Below are positions 36,724-48,878 of a DNA stretch of 64,000 bases, in pieces. Below the pieces are notes generated by a model. The model saw only the letters and a list, made by a program, of their open reading frames with translations, was not told the DNA's origin and searched no databases. This DNA comes from Biscogniauxia marginata (lineage: Eukaryota > Ascomycota > Sordariomycetes > Xylariales > Xylariaceae): assembly GCA_022695795.1 (NCBI GenBank), contig MU404085.1, positions 71,597 to 135,596 on the forward strand, read 5' to 3'. Numbering within the stretch: position 1 is the stretch's first letter; each line of letters starts with the position of its first letter. Both the position numbers and the translations under genes were made by a program.

Positions 36724-38118
36724 TCAAGGCTTACTGATCCACTCGGGCACGACTCTCTTAGCGAATTGCATGAACTTCCAGAAACCGACGGCGTATTCCA
36801 CATTCTTATAGGGATCGATAACGCGTTCTGGGAATGCAATACCTGCGCCGAACAGGCCCGGTACGTAGTTTCGCTTGCCAATTGTTGACGACTCGGAGGC
36901 CTTGAAGAAGCGGCCCGTGTCGCTGTCAAACTCGACATGTAGCGGCTTAGAAGTAGTGCCGTCTTTCCCGACTATCGTGAGTTGGGGGAGCGGGTTGCGC
37001 TCATAGCCTACAGCTTGAACAATATAGGTGCAACCCGGAAGTTCAGCCGAGTAGGCTTGGTCCTCCTTATCTGCGGTCCATACCTTCCTGACCACCTTAC
37101 TGACGGGGCTTGCAGGAAATGTCTTTTCGTCGAGATTCTCGCGTGCCCAGGCCGCTGCCTGGCCCTTGAGGCCCGTGTTGTCGCGCAAGATCCAGCCATC
37201 CATGTACTCAGCATAACGCAGCTTGTTGCGCGTGAACCACTTTACGCGTAGGTGTGGGTGCGACGAAGTAGCCAGGTTGACAAGGTTCATGAGTACCAGG
37301 ATTGCCGAGTGAGAGGCGCCTACAACGGCGACAGTTACAGGAGCCTTGGGATTAAATGTCTTGGCCAAAATGGATGGTGTTAGGGCAACATCGAGATTTA
37401 TTGCCGTCATTGAGTTTGGGTTAGATTCTTCTAAAACCGGCAGCGTCTTTGAGATTGGACTAGAGCCAGTGCAAAGGACCATGCGCGATGTGGTCACGTC
37501 TTCACCATTGTCGAATGTGACTTTCCAGGAGTTTGTTTGCTTCGATTCAACGTTAGATTTTCTAGCTCAGCTGAGTGGAATATGGCTTATACGCACCTCG
37601 TCGAGAGTAGCAGCAGTAACAATACTTTGTTGCCGCTTCACGTTAGGGTTATGAGCCAGGCCATCAGAGAGCATCAAGCACAAGTCGGCGGCGTAACTCA
37701 GACTACATCCTTGGTCCTGAGGTAGCCCCTGAAGGGCAGTGACTGCATTCGGCTTCGGAGTAGCATCGATGATCTGACGGAAAGACGCGACATCGTTGGC
37801 GAACTGCAGGAATAGCTTGACGGTAGTGTTGCTGGGGACTTCACGGTAGCGGGCATTAACCCGACCGGCTTTGAATTGGGGATCAACCCAGAGGAGTTGT
37901 TTCTGACCCAAATTTGGGCCTTGCTCAAGTAAGTTGCCAACAATGGTGAGACCGCCGGGACCGGCGCCAACCACGACAGCACTGGCCAAGGGTGCCGTGG
38001 CCGCAATGGAATAGTACTTAAAATCACTTATGCTGTACACCGCGCCATACCGTCTCAAGGGCAAGCTACCGTAAGTAAAACTCGAACATGCTCTAGAAAC
38101 TCGCACCGCGGGTCGCAT
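36724..38118 (-). CDS. FAD/NAD(P)-dependent monooxygenase-like protein
   Basis: Exons 37597-38118 and 36724-37539 give 445 residues; the 57-bp intron has a CTAAC branch site and an AAG acceptor. An FAD-binding GxGxxG lies at residues 51-56 (VVVGAGPGGLTIV) and a second, NAD(P)-type site near 244-252 (VAVVGASHSA). A C-terminal GLFGAGIAFP segment follows. The two-nucleotide-site layout is like flavin N-hydroxylating or Baeyer-Villiger-type monooxygenases, but the substrate cannot be told. The first 40 residues are Arg/Ser-rich without acids, so mitochondrial import is possible. It lies 771 bp downstream of the P450 at 38890-40890 on the same strand, which suggests, without proving, a joint oxidative role. 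Confidence 0.8.
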
Positions 38119-38889
38119 TGTCGTTCACCTGGAAAAAAAAAATTTAACATCCTTGGGATGTTGTCACAAGCTACGATTCATTAATCAACATTTTCTAGTG
38201 TAGAAGAAAAATATCCAAAAAGGGTCCATATTGTGGAGCACCGTAGCTACCCGCTCATAAGAGTCCACATTGAGACGATGATTGGCTCAAGCTAGGTACT
38301 CTCCAATTGGTGGGTTCTCCCATACAATTGGAAGTACCTTTTTAATACTTAGCTTAGAGCCTTTAGGATCGTGTCATTGATATTGATCATATATCGTGCT
38401 AACTTATAAGCATAGGCATTAAACCGAACATATGTCATGGCTATTTTATAAGTGCATGTATAATACGACAATATGAGACCAAAGAGGGAAGTGACAGAAA
38501 GCTTGTCACGGCACGAAACAACAACACCACTAATGTCAGGTACAGTTAAACTTATACTTATATCCTCTTTCCTCCTTTTCGCCATTTTCGATATATCGTG
38601 TCAGTAGACGGTATCCATTTCTCAATCCCGATCGGCTCTTGAGGTAGTACTACATTGGACATATGACCTTTACCTACCTCTTACGTATATAAAAACCTTC
38701 ACTAGTAACTGGAACTAGTCGGGCTCCGGTTTCGCCACCCTCACCAGAATCTAAAACACTAGATCATGCTTATTCCCATTAGATCTCTTCTGTAATACGG
38801 ACTACACTACTATACATTATAACGAACGGGATAAACAGACATCTTATGACTGTAAAGATGGCCTGTTATTGGTACCAATGGCCGGTGCC
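38119..38889. other. Intergenic region between P450 and monooxygenase genes
   Basis: Holds the P450 3' region and the upstream region of the monooxygenase. A stretch TATATAAAAA at about 38686-38697 reads on plus only. No gene is seen. Confidence 0.45.
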
Positions 38890-40890
38890 CTAAACAGCTT
38901 CTAGCTTAACGAAACACTGGCGCGGAGTCCGCAGGAGTACTTCGTAAACCTGGCTACTATTAAGCTCCGGGGGTAACGATAGCAGCTTGAAACTCATGAT
39001 GACGAGTACGATCATGATCTTGAGTTCTATCATAGCTAGTCTCCTTCCTAAATAGCAACACAAAGGGTCAGCACAATCAGCTCCAGCAAGCACCACCTAT
39101 TTATTCATTTCAGCACGCGGAGTTCTCACCAAAGCAGCCCCTCGGCCCACCCCCGAACGCGTTCTGCGGCAGCGCCCCCGCGTCGAACACCTCGTCCCCC
39201 TTCTTGTCGACCCGGAGCCACCTCTCGGGCGCGAACGTGTCGAGGTCCAGCGCGCCCGGGCCGCGCGTCCAGTCGCCACGGCCGGCCTTCTCGACCGCGG
39301 CGCGGCTCGACGGGCTGCGGGCGTTCTCGGGTACGGGCGTGGGGACCCACCCGACGTACGCGTTGCCGACGATCTCGGTCCCCGCGGGGATACGGTGGCC
39401 CAGGATCTCGGTGTCGACGGTGGCGACGCGCGTGAGCCGCGAGGCCGGCGTCGCGCACCGCAGCGTTTCCTCCATCGCCGCGCTGAGATACGGCACGTCG
39501 GCGCCCAGGATCTGCGCGACGTCCGGGAGCCCGCCGCCCGGGAAGGCGGACCGCAGCGCCGCGCGGAGCCTGGCCTGCGACGACGGGTTGTTCGTCATGT
39601 ACTTCACGAACCACTGGAGCGTGGTCGAGGTGGTGTCGTGGCCCTTGCGCGGATTCGTTAGCAAACGGGTGACCGAGGACTTATCTCCTCCTTTATGCAA
39701 CCCTAATGGGTGCTAGAAAATAATATTTGGGGAGTGAGAATACTTACCGCGTATATGAAGAGCAGAAGCTCATCTCTTATTCTCGGATCCTTGGTCGCAT
39801 CAGGAGTTGGCTTTCCCGCCTTCTGGGCGGCTAGCATGTTACGCCTCAGAACCATGTCCATGACGCACGTCTCATATTCCTCGCCATCCCCGGAGCCGTT
39901 CAGGACCCGCTTGAAGCGAGCCGTGGCGTCCCGAAGGATCCGGTCGATCTCCCGGTCCCTGATCTCCTTGTACTTCCTGAATGTGGAGCTTCGTTGTATC
40001 CGCCACGTGCTAAATGCCGGCCACAACGAGCCGCGCCACAGTATCGCTAGCTGGTTGATATATCCCACGGTGCTATGCATGTCGAGGCCCTTGGGGTCGG
40101 GCTCCTTACCCGTCTGCAGCTTCTCGATCTCCGAGTGGACTAGCTGCAGGTTCTCGCCGAACGTCGCCGTCCAGATGGCGTCGAGTGCCGCGAACGAAAA
40201 GTCCTCGCTGACGTCAATGGGGCGCCCCCCAGTCTGTGCGGCCCGGACAGCCCAGAGTTTAATCAAGCCGGCGGTCGCGCTGTAGACGTGCCCTGCTACC
40301 ACGCGGCGCAGGAAATCCGGCGCCACTGTGACAATGGGAGTCAGTATTTGCCCTTTTCAGCAGGGATAATGGAGTTTGTCTCGAGAGCAGACGTCTCCTT
40401 TGAGAAACTAATGGCTCCTGGGACATATCAAAAGGGTAGGGAATAACTCCAAAATTTACTCACTCGCGTCCTGCCATGCCTTCCTCTGGGCCTTGAATTC
40501 CGGTGTGCTCAACTGAGCGATTGTGGAGAAGGGGAGGAGTGTACGCCAAACTCCGTGCACCGTGGTCCTGTCGAACTCCCTGTTCCGCCGGTTCACGATG
40601 TCAGAGACCTCGCGGGGGTCGTCGACCACGACGAACGGCTTCGAGAAAGGCCTCATGAAAACCTGATGGATTGGCGAGCCGAGCTTAAGGGACCGGCGCG
40701 CGATAGGTACCGTCCATTGCGTTAAATCCTTGTATATAGCTGCGATATCCGGCGCATCTCCCATGAATCGCTTCACGGAGATCGGGTCGTAGGGTATGCC
40801 TGGGATTGGACGGGGATACAGAAACCGCTTCAGGACGTACGGTAGCACCAGGGCTAACAATACACTTCCTATTACCGTAGGTACTTGCAT
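38890..40890 (-). CDS. Cytochrome P450, intact
   Basis: Exons 40464-40890, 39748-40325, 39130-39643 and 38890-39047 fit in phase to 558 residues. Features are an N-terminal anchor (residues 5-25), PRPIPGIPYDP hinge, I-helix AGHDTTSTTL (about 335-344), EETLR (ExxR), FAPERW, and heme loop FGGGPRGCFG with Cys about 505. All catalytic signatures are present, so this is a working microsomal monooxygenase as far as sequence shows. Intron 2 (39644-39747) has an AAG acceptor after a GCTAAC branch. Exon 3 is strikingly GC-rich compared with exons 1, 2 and 4. The substrate is unknown. Confidence 0.9.
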
Positions 40891-42046
40891 TTTTTAAGTA
40901 AATGTTTAGTTCGTAGAAAAATTGGCCTCCCCGGAAGTGTCACATCGAACTAGATAATAAAGCAAACCAAAACCTGTTATAGCACATGGCTGGACATGCG
41001 AAAGGAGAAAGTTTAGGGCTTTTATACAACCGTATACCTAAGTCTTCATTCAAAGAAAGTAACGACAAGGGGAGGTATAGCATGAATAGGCTATTACACC
41101 GAGCTTGCTGTCCTAGTGGCCAGAGATTACATGCGATCGACTGAAGTCCTAGAACTACGTGATGCAGGTAAGAAAATGCGGCGGATATAAACAAGAAGCG
41201 TTGCCAATTGGGATAGTCGATTAGTACTTCCGGAACTATCAAATGTCGCGCACAGGGCGCCAGCGCAGAGCTGTGCTATAATAGTGTTTACCACCTCTTA
41301 TCGCCTTCTGGTTCAGAATTGGAGTTTCTGGCTGAGTAAGACGTAGCACTGGCAGTCAGCATCCGACTTGACTATATGCCCTTAGCAAAGCTTACATATG
41401 GGATGGAGGGTGGCTAATGGTATTCTGTCACTGGTAGATACATCAAGCATGATCCCAGGTGCTGCGTATTACCCTCCACCTTTTCGTACAAATCGGTTGG
41501 GACGATGATCCATAATACCTGCCGTATTAGTCCAATACCAATACTCGTCACTCCTAGAGATGCCAATACTAGCATTGGTTCGGAGTGGTTGTTGGAGATC
41601 GGAACCGTCAACAGATAGTCAGCTCTGCTAGCGCTTCAGTATGAGAAAAGATGTATTCCCCTGATCATAGGTGCACATGATTCTTCCGGGTTTAACGAAG
41701 TTGCGTCCGTTGCGGGTTTTCCTCCACCGTGATCCGAGCACGCAGAATGCGGAGAATGATGAGGTCCTTAGCCAGTGTTATAACACCGAAACCCTCGAGG
41801 TCACATTGGTAGCCATGACGTGCTAAAAAGCAAAGTGAAGTTGTTATATTGAGCCGGCTCCGATGAGTAGTGCTGACACTTGTGCAGACCTTAGCCATAA
41901 TAGTTTCACAATCTACCATCAACATTTTCAGCTACCCGATAGAGATCATCAGAATTTTTTCATTCATGGCCCTGCGTAATCGGTATTCCGGTATTGTCTT
42001 TGATCTCCTGTCCAAGTAGTTTCCTAGGGCTAACATCCCGATAACC
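40891..42046. other. Intergenic region
   Basis: Minus-strand frames at 40940-41242, 41414-41611 and 41692-41925 are short, lack splice support and resemble nothing I know. Decayed gene remains cannot be excluded. Confidence 0.4.
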
Positions 42047-42670
42047 CTAGAATCTCCTAGGCCTCCTGACATTGCCACGTCCAACATTCAGCAGCTCACT
42101 CAGGATAATCCAGAACCAGAAGGCTTTGATATGCTCCCAAGCCCACATCTTATACGATCGAGGAGTGGCATGCCAGCCGAGGAGCCACAAGGCAGCAAGG
42201 ACGACAGTCACAATGGCGCGCCGTAGCATCTCGCTGGGGCCAAACTCAGCTAGCCCAAGAAGTAGTGTCTCGCAAATGACGTAAGGCCAGTAGTCGCTCG
42301 TCTGCCAGACGAAGGCGATGTCCCCGCCGCGGTCCATGCGGCCATTTCGGATGGTCTGGTGGCCGGGACTCGGAAGCGATATAGCAATGGCGTGGTTCAG
42401 TCCAGATATACGCCACTGGAAATAGCACGCACAGAGGACTATAATTCCAGCGCAGAGTCGATCGACAAGAAAGGATCCGTCGGCCGGGAATAGCCATGCT
42501 ACAGGCGTGAACGGAACCGCGGCGCTGTATAGTAGGATCATGAGTGGGATGGAGGAAAAGCGGCGAGCACCCATATTGAATTGATTTGGGGAACCCCTAT
42601 AAGCTTCATAGGGACCGCTTGGCTTGGGCCCTCCAGGTGGAGGTGATGCGGTTGTGGAGAACTTAGTCAT
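42047..42670 (-). CDS. Predicted multi-pass membrane protein
   Basis: 207 residues, with the start chosen at the only in-frame ATG near the 5' end (42670), in a CAACC-ATG context; the longer frame upstream would need TTG. After a Pro/Gly-rich N-terminus there are about five hydrophobic segments: IPLMILLYSAAVPFTPVAW, LCAGIIVLCACYFQW, WPYVICETLLLGLAEF, IVTVVLAALWLLGWH and AFWFWIILSELL. Trp is abundant. I recognise no named family; the function is unknown. It may share a promoter region with nothing else, as its 5' side is a long gap. Confidence 0.7.
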   Translation of the reverse strand: MTKFSTTASPPPGGPKPSGPYEAYRGSPNQFNMGARRFSSIPLMILLYSAAVPFTPVAWLFPADGSFLVDRLCAGIIVLCACYFQWRISGLNHAIAISLPSPGHQTIRNGRMDRGGDIAFVWQTSDYWPYVICETLLLGLAEFGPSEMLRRAIVTVVLAALWLLGWHATPRSYKMWAWEHIKAFWFWIILSELLNVGRGNVRRPRRF

Positions 42671-44600
42671 GGTTGATGAACCTGGAGATTCAGAGTTGAG
42701 GTTGAGTTGGTGCTCTTGTTCTAGTGGTGATCGAGAGAATCTCACGGGTGAAAGAGGGGGGCGGGGGGAGGAGAACGAAGATGAGGTAACGCATCGCTCA
42801 GCAGACACTGGGAACAAAGAGATTATAAAACATCTTGAAGTGAACAAATTTCTCCTGCTAAGCTTTGTTACGCCCAGTTGCTGCCTACCCGTTCCTGTGT
42901 CACGATGTTGAATCCTGAATTATGCTCGTCGGTGATTGGTCCCTCTGACTAGCATCGCGGATGAGGATTCCCTCTTGGCCACATCGCTCCGTCCACTATG
43001 TAGCGATGTGGTTCCTGAATCCCATCTAGCATGGTCTAGGCTAGGCGGCGATGATGCTAGGCTGCGGCCCAGCCGTGATCTATCGGCAGGGATCACCTGT
43101 ATAGCCTCATTCAGCTTTCAAAATTAGAACGTTAACTTTGGCGAATATGAAGCCGCATATATCTAGCTTACGGTATCAACAGAGAATAAATACATGATAT
43201 GCTGCGCAATTCCCCCTGGGTGGCGTGCCGTTTCAGAGCGACATAAGTGAAGGGTGACAGACGGAAGCGTGCATGACTTGCAGTTTGTAAAACTTCACTT
43301 ATATGATCGCGCTTTTCAAATATTTGCATGCATCTGTGTACTACTAGGGGCGTATAGTGTATGCATGCATATACTACCTAAAGCTTACAATTCTATTGAT
43401 TAAGAGGGCTAAGAAAGACTACCTTCCATTAGCTTGCAATTACGGAATACCTCCTACTCTTTGTCCCCTCCAAAATCCTTCGAGAGCTTAATAACCACAC
43501 CTGGGTACCAGGATCTGGGTAGATAACTAATAGCTTATGATGTAAAGCTATGGTAATGACTTCTAGAATTGAAATAATATCAATTTACATGGTAAAGATT
43601 CTCCTGCACTACGGATGAGTTACGTTAGCAATAAAGTCTGTCTAGGTCCGCAAGGGCGATCCCTAGATACGGATCAAGTACAATACCATCCTCACGACGA
43701 CATGCCTGACGGCCAGTTGATGAAAATTAAATGTCACGTTATTGGTTTCTATTTTCGAGAGAGATCGGCCATCTCCATAGTACTAATAACTCAGGCAAGG
43801 ATTTCGTGAGGTTGGGCGGGTATAGCAACTTACACCGCGCATGTCTCTTTGACAGGGGGTAATGTGTATGAAGACCAGATTGCCGAAACAATAGGCGTCG
43901 GAACTGGCTGGTTTTCACCCCCGAAAAGTCCGAAGGAGGATATAGAGGATATAGAGGAAGATACTGAGGTGTTGCCCTTTTTAATGACATCAGGGGGCTT
44001 GAGAACTATGTTGGCTTTTATTTCGCAGTGCACAACACCGAATAACTCTTCTTCCAACGGTGTGTATCACGAAGACGAGAATATTAATGAGGCGTCGTCA
44101 TAACCGTTAGAGCGGGCTTCGGCTTGCTTATCATAACTGGATCAATCAATTAAAGCGAAATGGATTTCGAATACGCCCAACATTTTTCTCTTTCGGCAAA
44201 GAAAGAGAACGGGTGTCGAGGACCCCTTGTCGGAGCGACGCGGACTCTGGGCGAGCTGGAGCCATCGTCCTGGCAACGGACGTCAACAACCACCGACCCG
44301 CTCTCTGCAACCCGCCAACCCGACAACCTACCCACCAACAACTTCCATCGCCCAATCCAGAAATCTAAAAACAGTGTTCAACAGTGGTACGCTGATTCTA
44401 TTTGTCAGTCCGCCCTTCTATCGAACGTGCAACTCGTCAATCATACCCTATACCGCTCAATCACCCTTACATGTTGCCTGGTTGATTGGCTCGTCGGTTG
44501 CCCCAGGTATCAGTCCGTCATCGCTGTTTGTCTGCATGAGACGCAGCTATTATAATCAGCAGAGTCGAACGCTTGCCTGCATTTTCCTGCTTCCCTTTCG
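42671..44600. other. Long intergenic region with possible 5' UTR of the 44601 gene
   Basis: About 1.9 kb. Frames at 43615-43809, 43849-44103, 44160-44555 and 44227-44721 lack family features. The C-rich stretch 44220-44600 looks like a promoter and 5' UTR of the following gene. Confidence 0.45.
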
Positions 44601-47486
44601 ATGCCTCGACTCAGTCCCAACCACGACTTCAACATATACGTCGATCCCTCTAACCTCCGCGATCCAATGGACCGAAAAAGCCAATCCTCACCCGTCGAAG
44701 TCGAGCATCGTGACCCGGTAAAGAGAACAGGTATCTCGCCCAAGCCGGCTCATGTTCAGGATGAAGGGGAGTCCGACATACATCCCAGCATCGAGGACGA
44801 CGAGCACGCCGCCACAATGGCCGAAGACAGCAACCATCAAGATGAAGGCGCTGATAGTAGCAGCTCCCAGCATGACGAAGACGTCTTCAGCGACAAGAGC
44901 ATGCGAAGCTCTATAGGCTCATATGATGGCGGATCCGAGTCGGGCAAGGGATTAGGTGATTGCGACAACATGACAACTATCAGATCACCTTGCATCTCAG
45001 ACATCTCCCAGTATGATAAGGAAGACTTTATTCCAACTGCCCGGGGAACACCCCGTCCCCCATTCCGAACACCTTCGGACGTGCGGGCCATGCAAATGTC
45101 CTCGCCGACCCCATCGGTTCTCGGCTCTCCTCGAGCAGCTAAGAAACAATTCCCAACTGTCTCGCGACTAGGCACGCCGTCCGGCTCTGCGCAGTATTCT
45201 CCTAAGAGGAAATCCACACCGCCACGGTTCAAGTCCCGTCTAGAAGCCCCTCTCGTGCTACTCCATGTCACTTTGCTCCCTCTAAGATGGGTGTGGGGTG
45301 ACATCGTCAACAACCTCGATCCTGCCGAGATGAGCAACCAAGCAAAAACGCTTCGGGATGCGTGGCAGATGTTGCAAGATCGCGTCGGGGACACAGTGAT
45401 CGAGAGAGGTATTCTGCTCGGCCATCCTCAGAATGACTACGAGGTTCTTGAGGAGCGCCTACTGGATGCACTAGAGCTTCCCCTACGGCGACGCGCCCGG
45501 ATCCTCGAGTGCGGTCACTATCTAGGCCCGGCCAATGAGTCGACTATCGACGACGAGGACAGCGAAGATGATTACGAGGATGATCGCAGGCACAGCGGAA
45601 ATAAACGGCACTGGTGCAAGACTTGCAAACACGACATCCGATATGAGTCTCTTGGCGCCGCCAAGATCTTCCGCGTCAAAGTATACGCTAGCAACGGCTT
45701 GATGAAAGCCGGTGCTTGGGCAGCCTGCTGGAAGGAGATGGAACGTGTAGATGTCGAACTCGAACCAGTCGTCGAGGGTGCCGTTCAAGACGAAATAGTC
45801 CGCCTTGCTGCCCAGCAGGATCAACATATTGAACACGAAGAGGACGATGATAGTTTTGAAGAAGAAATGGCTGAAGAAATGGACGAGCAGCATCAAGATA
45901 AGAAACGTGACTCGTTCCACCCGGATGTTGGGGCATCACCACCGCAAGAGTCCAATTCAGACCGCCGGCGTCGGGAGGCTGAGCGGTACCGTGAGATCTA
46001 TGGACATAGTCCTCCCCCAACTGAGGACCATTCGCATGAATCTTTCAGTCAGGAATCCTATAGCCCGCACCCATCGGCGCAGTCTCCCCAGGAGGAGACA
46101 TATGAGAGAAGAGATGCCCAGCGGCACACAACTCAAACAGCTTCAATGCCGGAACTACTTATACAGTCCGCGAGAGTCCTGATGCAAGACCGCAAGAATG
46201 TGGTCATTTTCACACTCGGTGTTCTTGTACTCATGCTAGCCCTTCGGAATGCTCCCCGCTCGTTGCCCCAGGAACCAATCATTCATGGAATAAATCATGT
46301 CCCCGACATGCAGCGGGTTCCAGTGATGAAGGTGCCGGAAGCTTCCATTAACCAGGGATACCAAAGCCCCATCGTGGTGGATCAGCAAACGCCGATTATG
46401 GACTCCATTGTCGCGTCCATATTGAGCTACGAGCAACAATATAGCGCCGTGCCAGAAGAGGCCCCACACACGGAATTTGTCGAAATAGGAGATGAAATTC
46501 CTGCTAGCCAGATGTCTCAGGAAGCGACACGCGATGTCTCTCGGGAGGCCGGCCCTATTCCGCAGAAGCAAGACCAAATTCCACATGTAAAGGACGAGAA
46601 ACTTAGCGCGGCAGTTCCTCCCCAACCAACCTCGTTGCAACACTCTGTCGGACATGGAGCAGGTGCATCCACCGCTCGGGAACATTCTGAGACACTAAAG
46701 GCTGTCTCGAAGGCGGCTGATGAGCCAGTTGCACCTTTGCCGTCGCAGTCCGAAGTAACCGAGACGGTCACGCAGAAGCGGGTTGTAAGGGTTGTCCATA
46801 CCGTCACTGAAACGGAAACGGAGACCCAGACACAAACCCAGACACAGACAGCCACCGAGACTTTTAAGGTTGAGACTACCCAGGTCGTGGAAGCGCCCTC
46901 GCCCACAGCGGAGCACTCGAGCGAGGCTCCTGCGCCCGAAGCAACTGTCGATGCGCAAGACGCCGCAGCTGTGCCGGAGGCAGAAGAACGCGAGCCCATA
47001 ATCGTCGAGGCGAGCTTCGCGGCTGCGGAACCCATCGAGTCCTTCGAATACTCCGCCGCAGAGCCCGAAGCTCCATCCCAGACTACTACCACGACGGAGG
47101 CTGTGCCCGAGCCCACGCGGCCCCTAACGGCCGCCGAGGTCGAGGCGCTCCTCGAGGAGCGGGAGGACCAGAAGCCCGAGGAGGACGAGCCCGCCGCCGG
47201 GGAGGGGGAGGCCCCGACTGCGCCCCTGGCGACCGCTCCCGAGCGGACGTCGCCGTTCGTGGACCTCGGCGAGCTGCCGGCCATCGAGGGGGCCGACGCC
47301 GACGCCAAGGACAGGCAGGTGCCCGTGATGCGGCGGGAGGAGGAGGAGGAGCCGTTCACCCTGGCCAAGGCGTGCGAGGCGTTCCTCGTCAACCGCGAGC
47401 TCCAGCTCGGCGGCGTGCGCGTCACCGGCGCCGACGAGCCCGAGGCTACTACGCCCGCGGAGGACCTCATCTGCGCTACGTGCTAG
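44601..47486 (+). CDS. Large conserved fungal protein with one membrane segment
   Basis: A single exon of 961 residues. The first 210 residues are acidic and Ser/Pro-rich, probably disordered. Residues 213-390 form the conserved core (LEAPLVLLHVTLLPLRW, then GHPQNDYEVLEERLLDALELP and KVYASNGLMKAGAW), in which C304-H306 and C339-C342-H344 could bind a metal. An acidic coil with EREE/ERYREIYG follows, then one membrane segment at about 533-548 (VVIFTLGVLVLMLALR). The C-terminal 400 residues are Glu/Pro/Ala/Thr-rich, with a TETETQTQTQTQT run. Similar proteins are sometimes labelled nitrogen regulators in Sordariomycete annotation, as I recall, with no DNA-binding domain visible here. The 3' 480 bp is abruptly GC-rich. 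Confidence 0.85.
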   Translation: MPRLSPNHDFNIYVDPSNLRDPMDRKSQSSPVEVEHRDPVKRTGISPKPAHVQDEGESDIHPSIEDDEHAATMAEDSNHQDEGADSSSSQHDEDVFSDKSMRSSIGSYDGGSESGKGLGDCDNMTTIRSPCISDISQYDKEDFIPTARGTPRPPFRTPSDVRAMQMSSPTPSVLGSPRAAKKQFPTVSRLGTPSGSAQYSPKRKSTPPRFKSRLEAPLVLLHVTLLPLRWVWGDIVNNLDPAEMSNQAKTLRDAWQMLQDRVGDTVIERGILLGHPQNDYEVLEERLLDALELPLRRRARILECGHYLGPANESTIDDEDSEDDYEDDRRHSGNKRHWCKTCKHDIRYESLGAAKIFRVKVYASNGLMKAGAWAACWKEMERVDVELEPVVEGAVQDEIVRLAAQQDQHIEHEEDDDSFEEEMAEEMDEQHQDKKRDSFHPDVGASPPQESNSDRRRREAERYREIYGHSPPPTEDHSHESFSQESYSPHPSAQSPQEETYERRDAQRHTTQTASMPELLIQSARVLMQDRKNVVIFTLGVLVLMLALRNAPRSLPQEPIIHGINHVPDMQRVPVMKVPEASINQGYQSPIVVDQQTPIMDSIVASILSYEQQYSAVPEEAPHTEFVEIGDEIPASQMSQEATRDVSREAGPIPQKQDQIPHVKDEKLSAAVPPQPTSLQHSVGHGAGASTAREHSETLKAVSKAADEPVAPLPSQSEVTETVTQKRVVRVVHTVTETETETQTQTQTQTATETFKVETTQVVEAPSPTAEHSSEAPAPEATVDAQDAAAVPEAEEREPIIVEASFAAAEPIESFEYSAAEPEAPSQTTTTTEAVPEPTRPLTAAEVEALLEEREDQKPEEDEPAAGEGEAPTAPLATAPERTSPFVDLGELPAIEGADADAKDRQVPVMRREEEEEPFTLAKACEAFLVNRELQLGGVRVTGADEPEATTPAEDLICATC

Positions 47487-48878
47487 ATGGTGGTCACTTC
47501 TTTGTTCTTTTTTTTCTAGCACCGGCTGAGGCAATGTACGGACGGACAATCATCAAAACGTTTCGTGCTGATAATTGACTTCGGGGAAGGGGGGGGGGTT
47601 CGGTGGAGGTAGGTAACAGATTTAATGAGCGCAACTCACTCACACTCGTTATTAAGGTTACGGATGAAAAAGAAAACTAGGTACATAGCGTACATGTATG
47701 TGTAATGGTGGATTCAGAAGACGAGAAATCAGGACGATGGATGGATGGATGGATGGATGGGGTTGATGGAACAACGATTCTCTGTCTTTCTCCTTCGCCT
47801 TTGGATTAGGGAGGTGGATTTATCCTGTTGTGTATTTCTCTCGCTCGCTCGTTTTCAGTATCAGCGAAAGGGGAAGGGCGGAGGGAGGCTTTTTCTGAGG
47901 GTTTTTTTTTTCCTTCTACTCTTCGGAGGTCTCGGCTGAGAGATGCTAGCTAGGGAAGATGAAGACTATGCATATGAGGGATGGGATGAGATGAGATGAG
48001 ATGGATCGAGAGATGATTTGATGGGAAGTGATGGATGGATGTATTGAATGATGGATTGGGGCGATGAATGAGAGGTGTATAGCGCTAGGGAGCAAGTAGG
48101 TAGGGCAACATACATCGTTGTCGGTGTTGATATGGTGTTTGGAAAGAAGAGAAAAGAAAAATAGTCGAAATTGCGATAGATCGACAATATCAATCTAGTA
48201 CACCTATTTACTTTATGTGTCCTGTTTTCTTTCCCCTTTTGCATGGTGGTCTGTTTATGATATGTGTGTCTTGTGAGTTGTTACCTATTGCAAGTCATTG
48301 GGCAGGGTGAAAAGGAGATATTTAAGAACCACCATTATTTCTCCCATCTAGACTTATGTAACAGATAGGCAGGCTAACACTGTTCGAGATATATATGCCT
48401 GCTAATATGTCCGTTAGCTCACTCATGATGATGAGACATATTTAGAGCCACCGCGATATTTCCACAAAGTATGGGTTGACCAGCACATTTTGCTACGATA
48501 CAATCACAACGGTGTAGAGGTCCGACCAGAGACTATTCCCCTTGGTTATGCTCTGTAAATAATTATATACATAGTGCAGGTAGGCGGGCGCCTCGATGCG
48601 AAGATGGCTTCTTGTTGGAGATTTTATTTTAGCAGCTTGTTGTTAAGGGTTTCACCCGTGAATTCCGGAAGTTGAGAAATAGTATTAACATGTACTGGGA
48701 ACCATCTTATCTCGTGTTGAACGTTCGACGTCAACTTTATCTCGTACATCCCCTTCATACGATCTCCACTGCTACGCAGTCTCGTCCATTTCCCATATGC
48801 TCTTCGCCTCTCCCCTATTACATTACGCCGCGCCATCTCACAGTTGTTGCTAGGAACGGCTGCCATATAATAGTAGCA
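47487..48878. other. Intergenic region with microsatellites
   Basis: Contains a (GGAT)n run at 47736-47760, G-rich and T-rich stretches, and a GATGA-repeat near 47980-48005. No gene is supportable. Confidence 0.55.
47736..47760. repeat. (GGAT)6 microsatellite
   Basis: Six uninterrupted GATG/GGAT units lie about 250 bp after the stop codon of the 961-residue gene. Confidence 0.9.

Noticed and set aside
39126..39716. Several overlapping frames on both strands
   Set aside because: By-products of the GC-rich P450 exon 3; only the frame with the heme loop has family features.
40940..41925. Three short minus-strand frames
   Set aside because: No splice signals linking them and no recognisable domains.
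43615..44721. Frames between the membrane-protein gene and the 961-residue gene
   Set aside because: Short, overlapping and lacking family features; likely promoter and 5' UTR.
46517..47470. 317-codon minus frame antisense to the 961-residue gene
   Set aside because: Shadow: Ser/Ala/Val-rich mirror of Glu/Ala/Thr codons, no domain.
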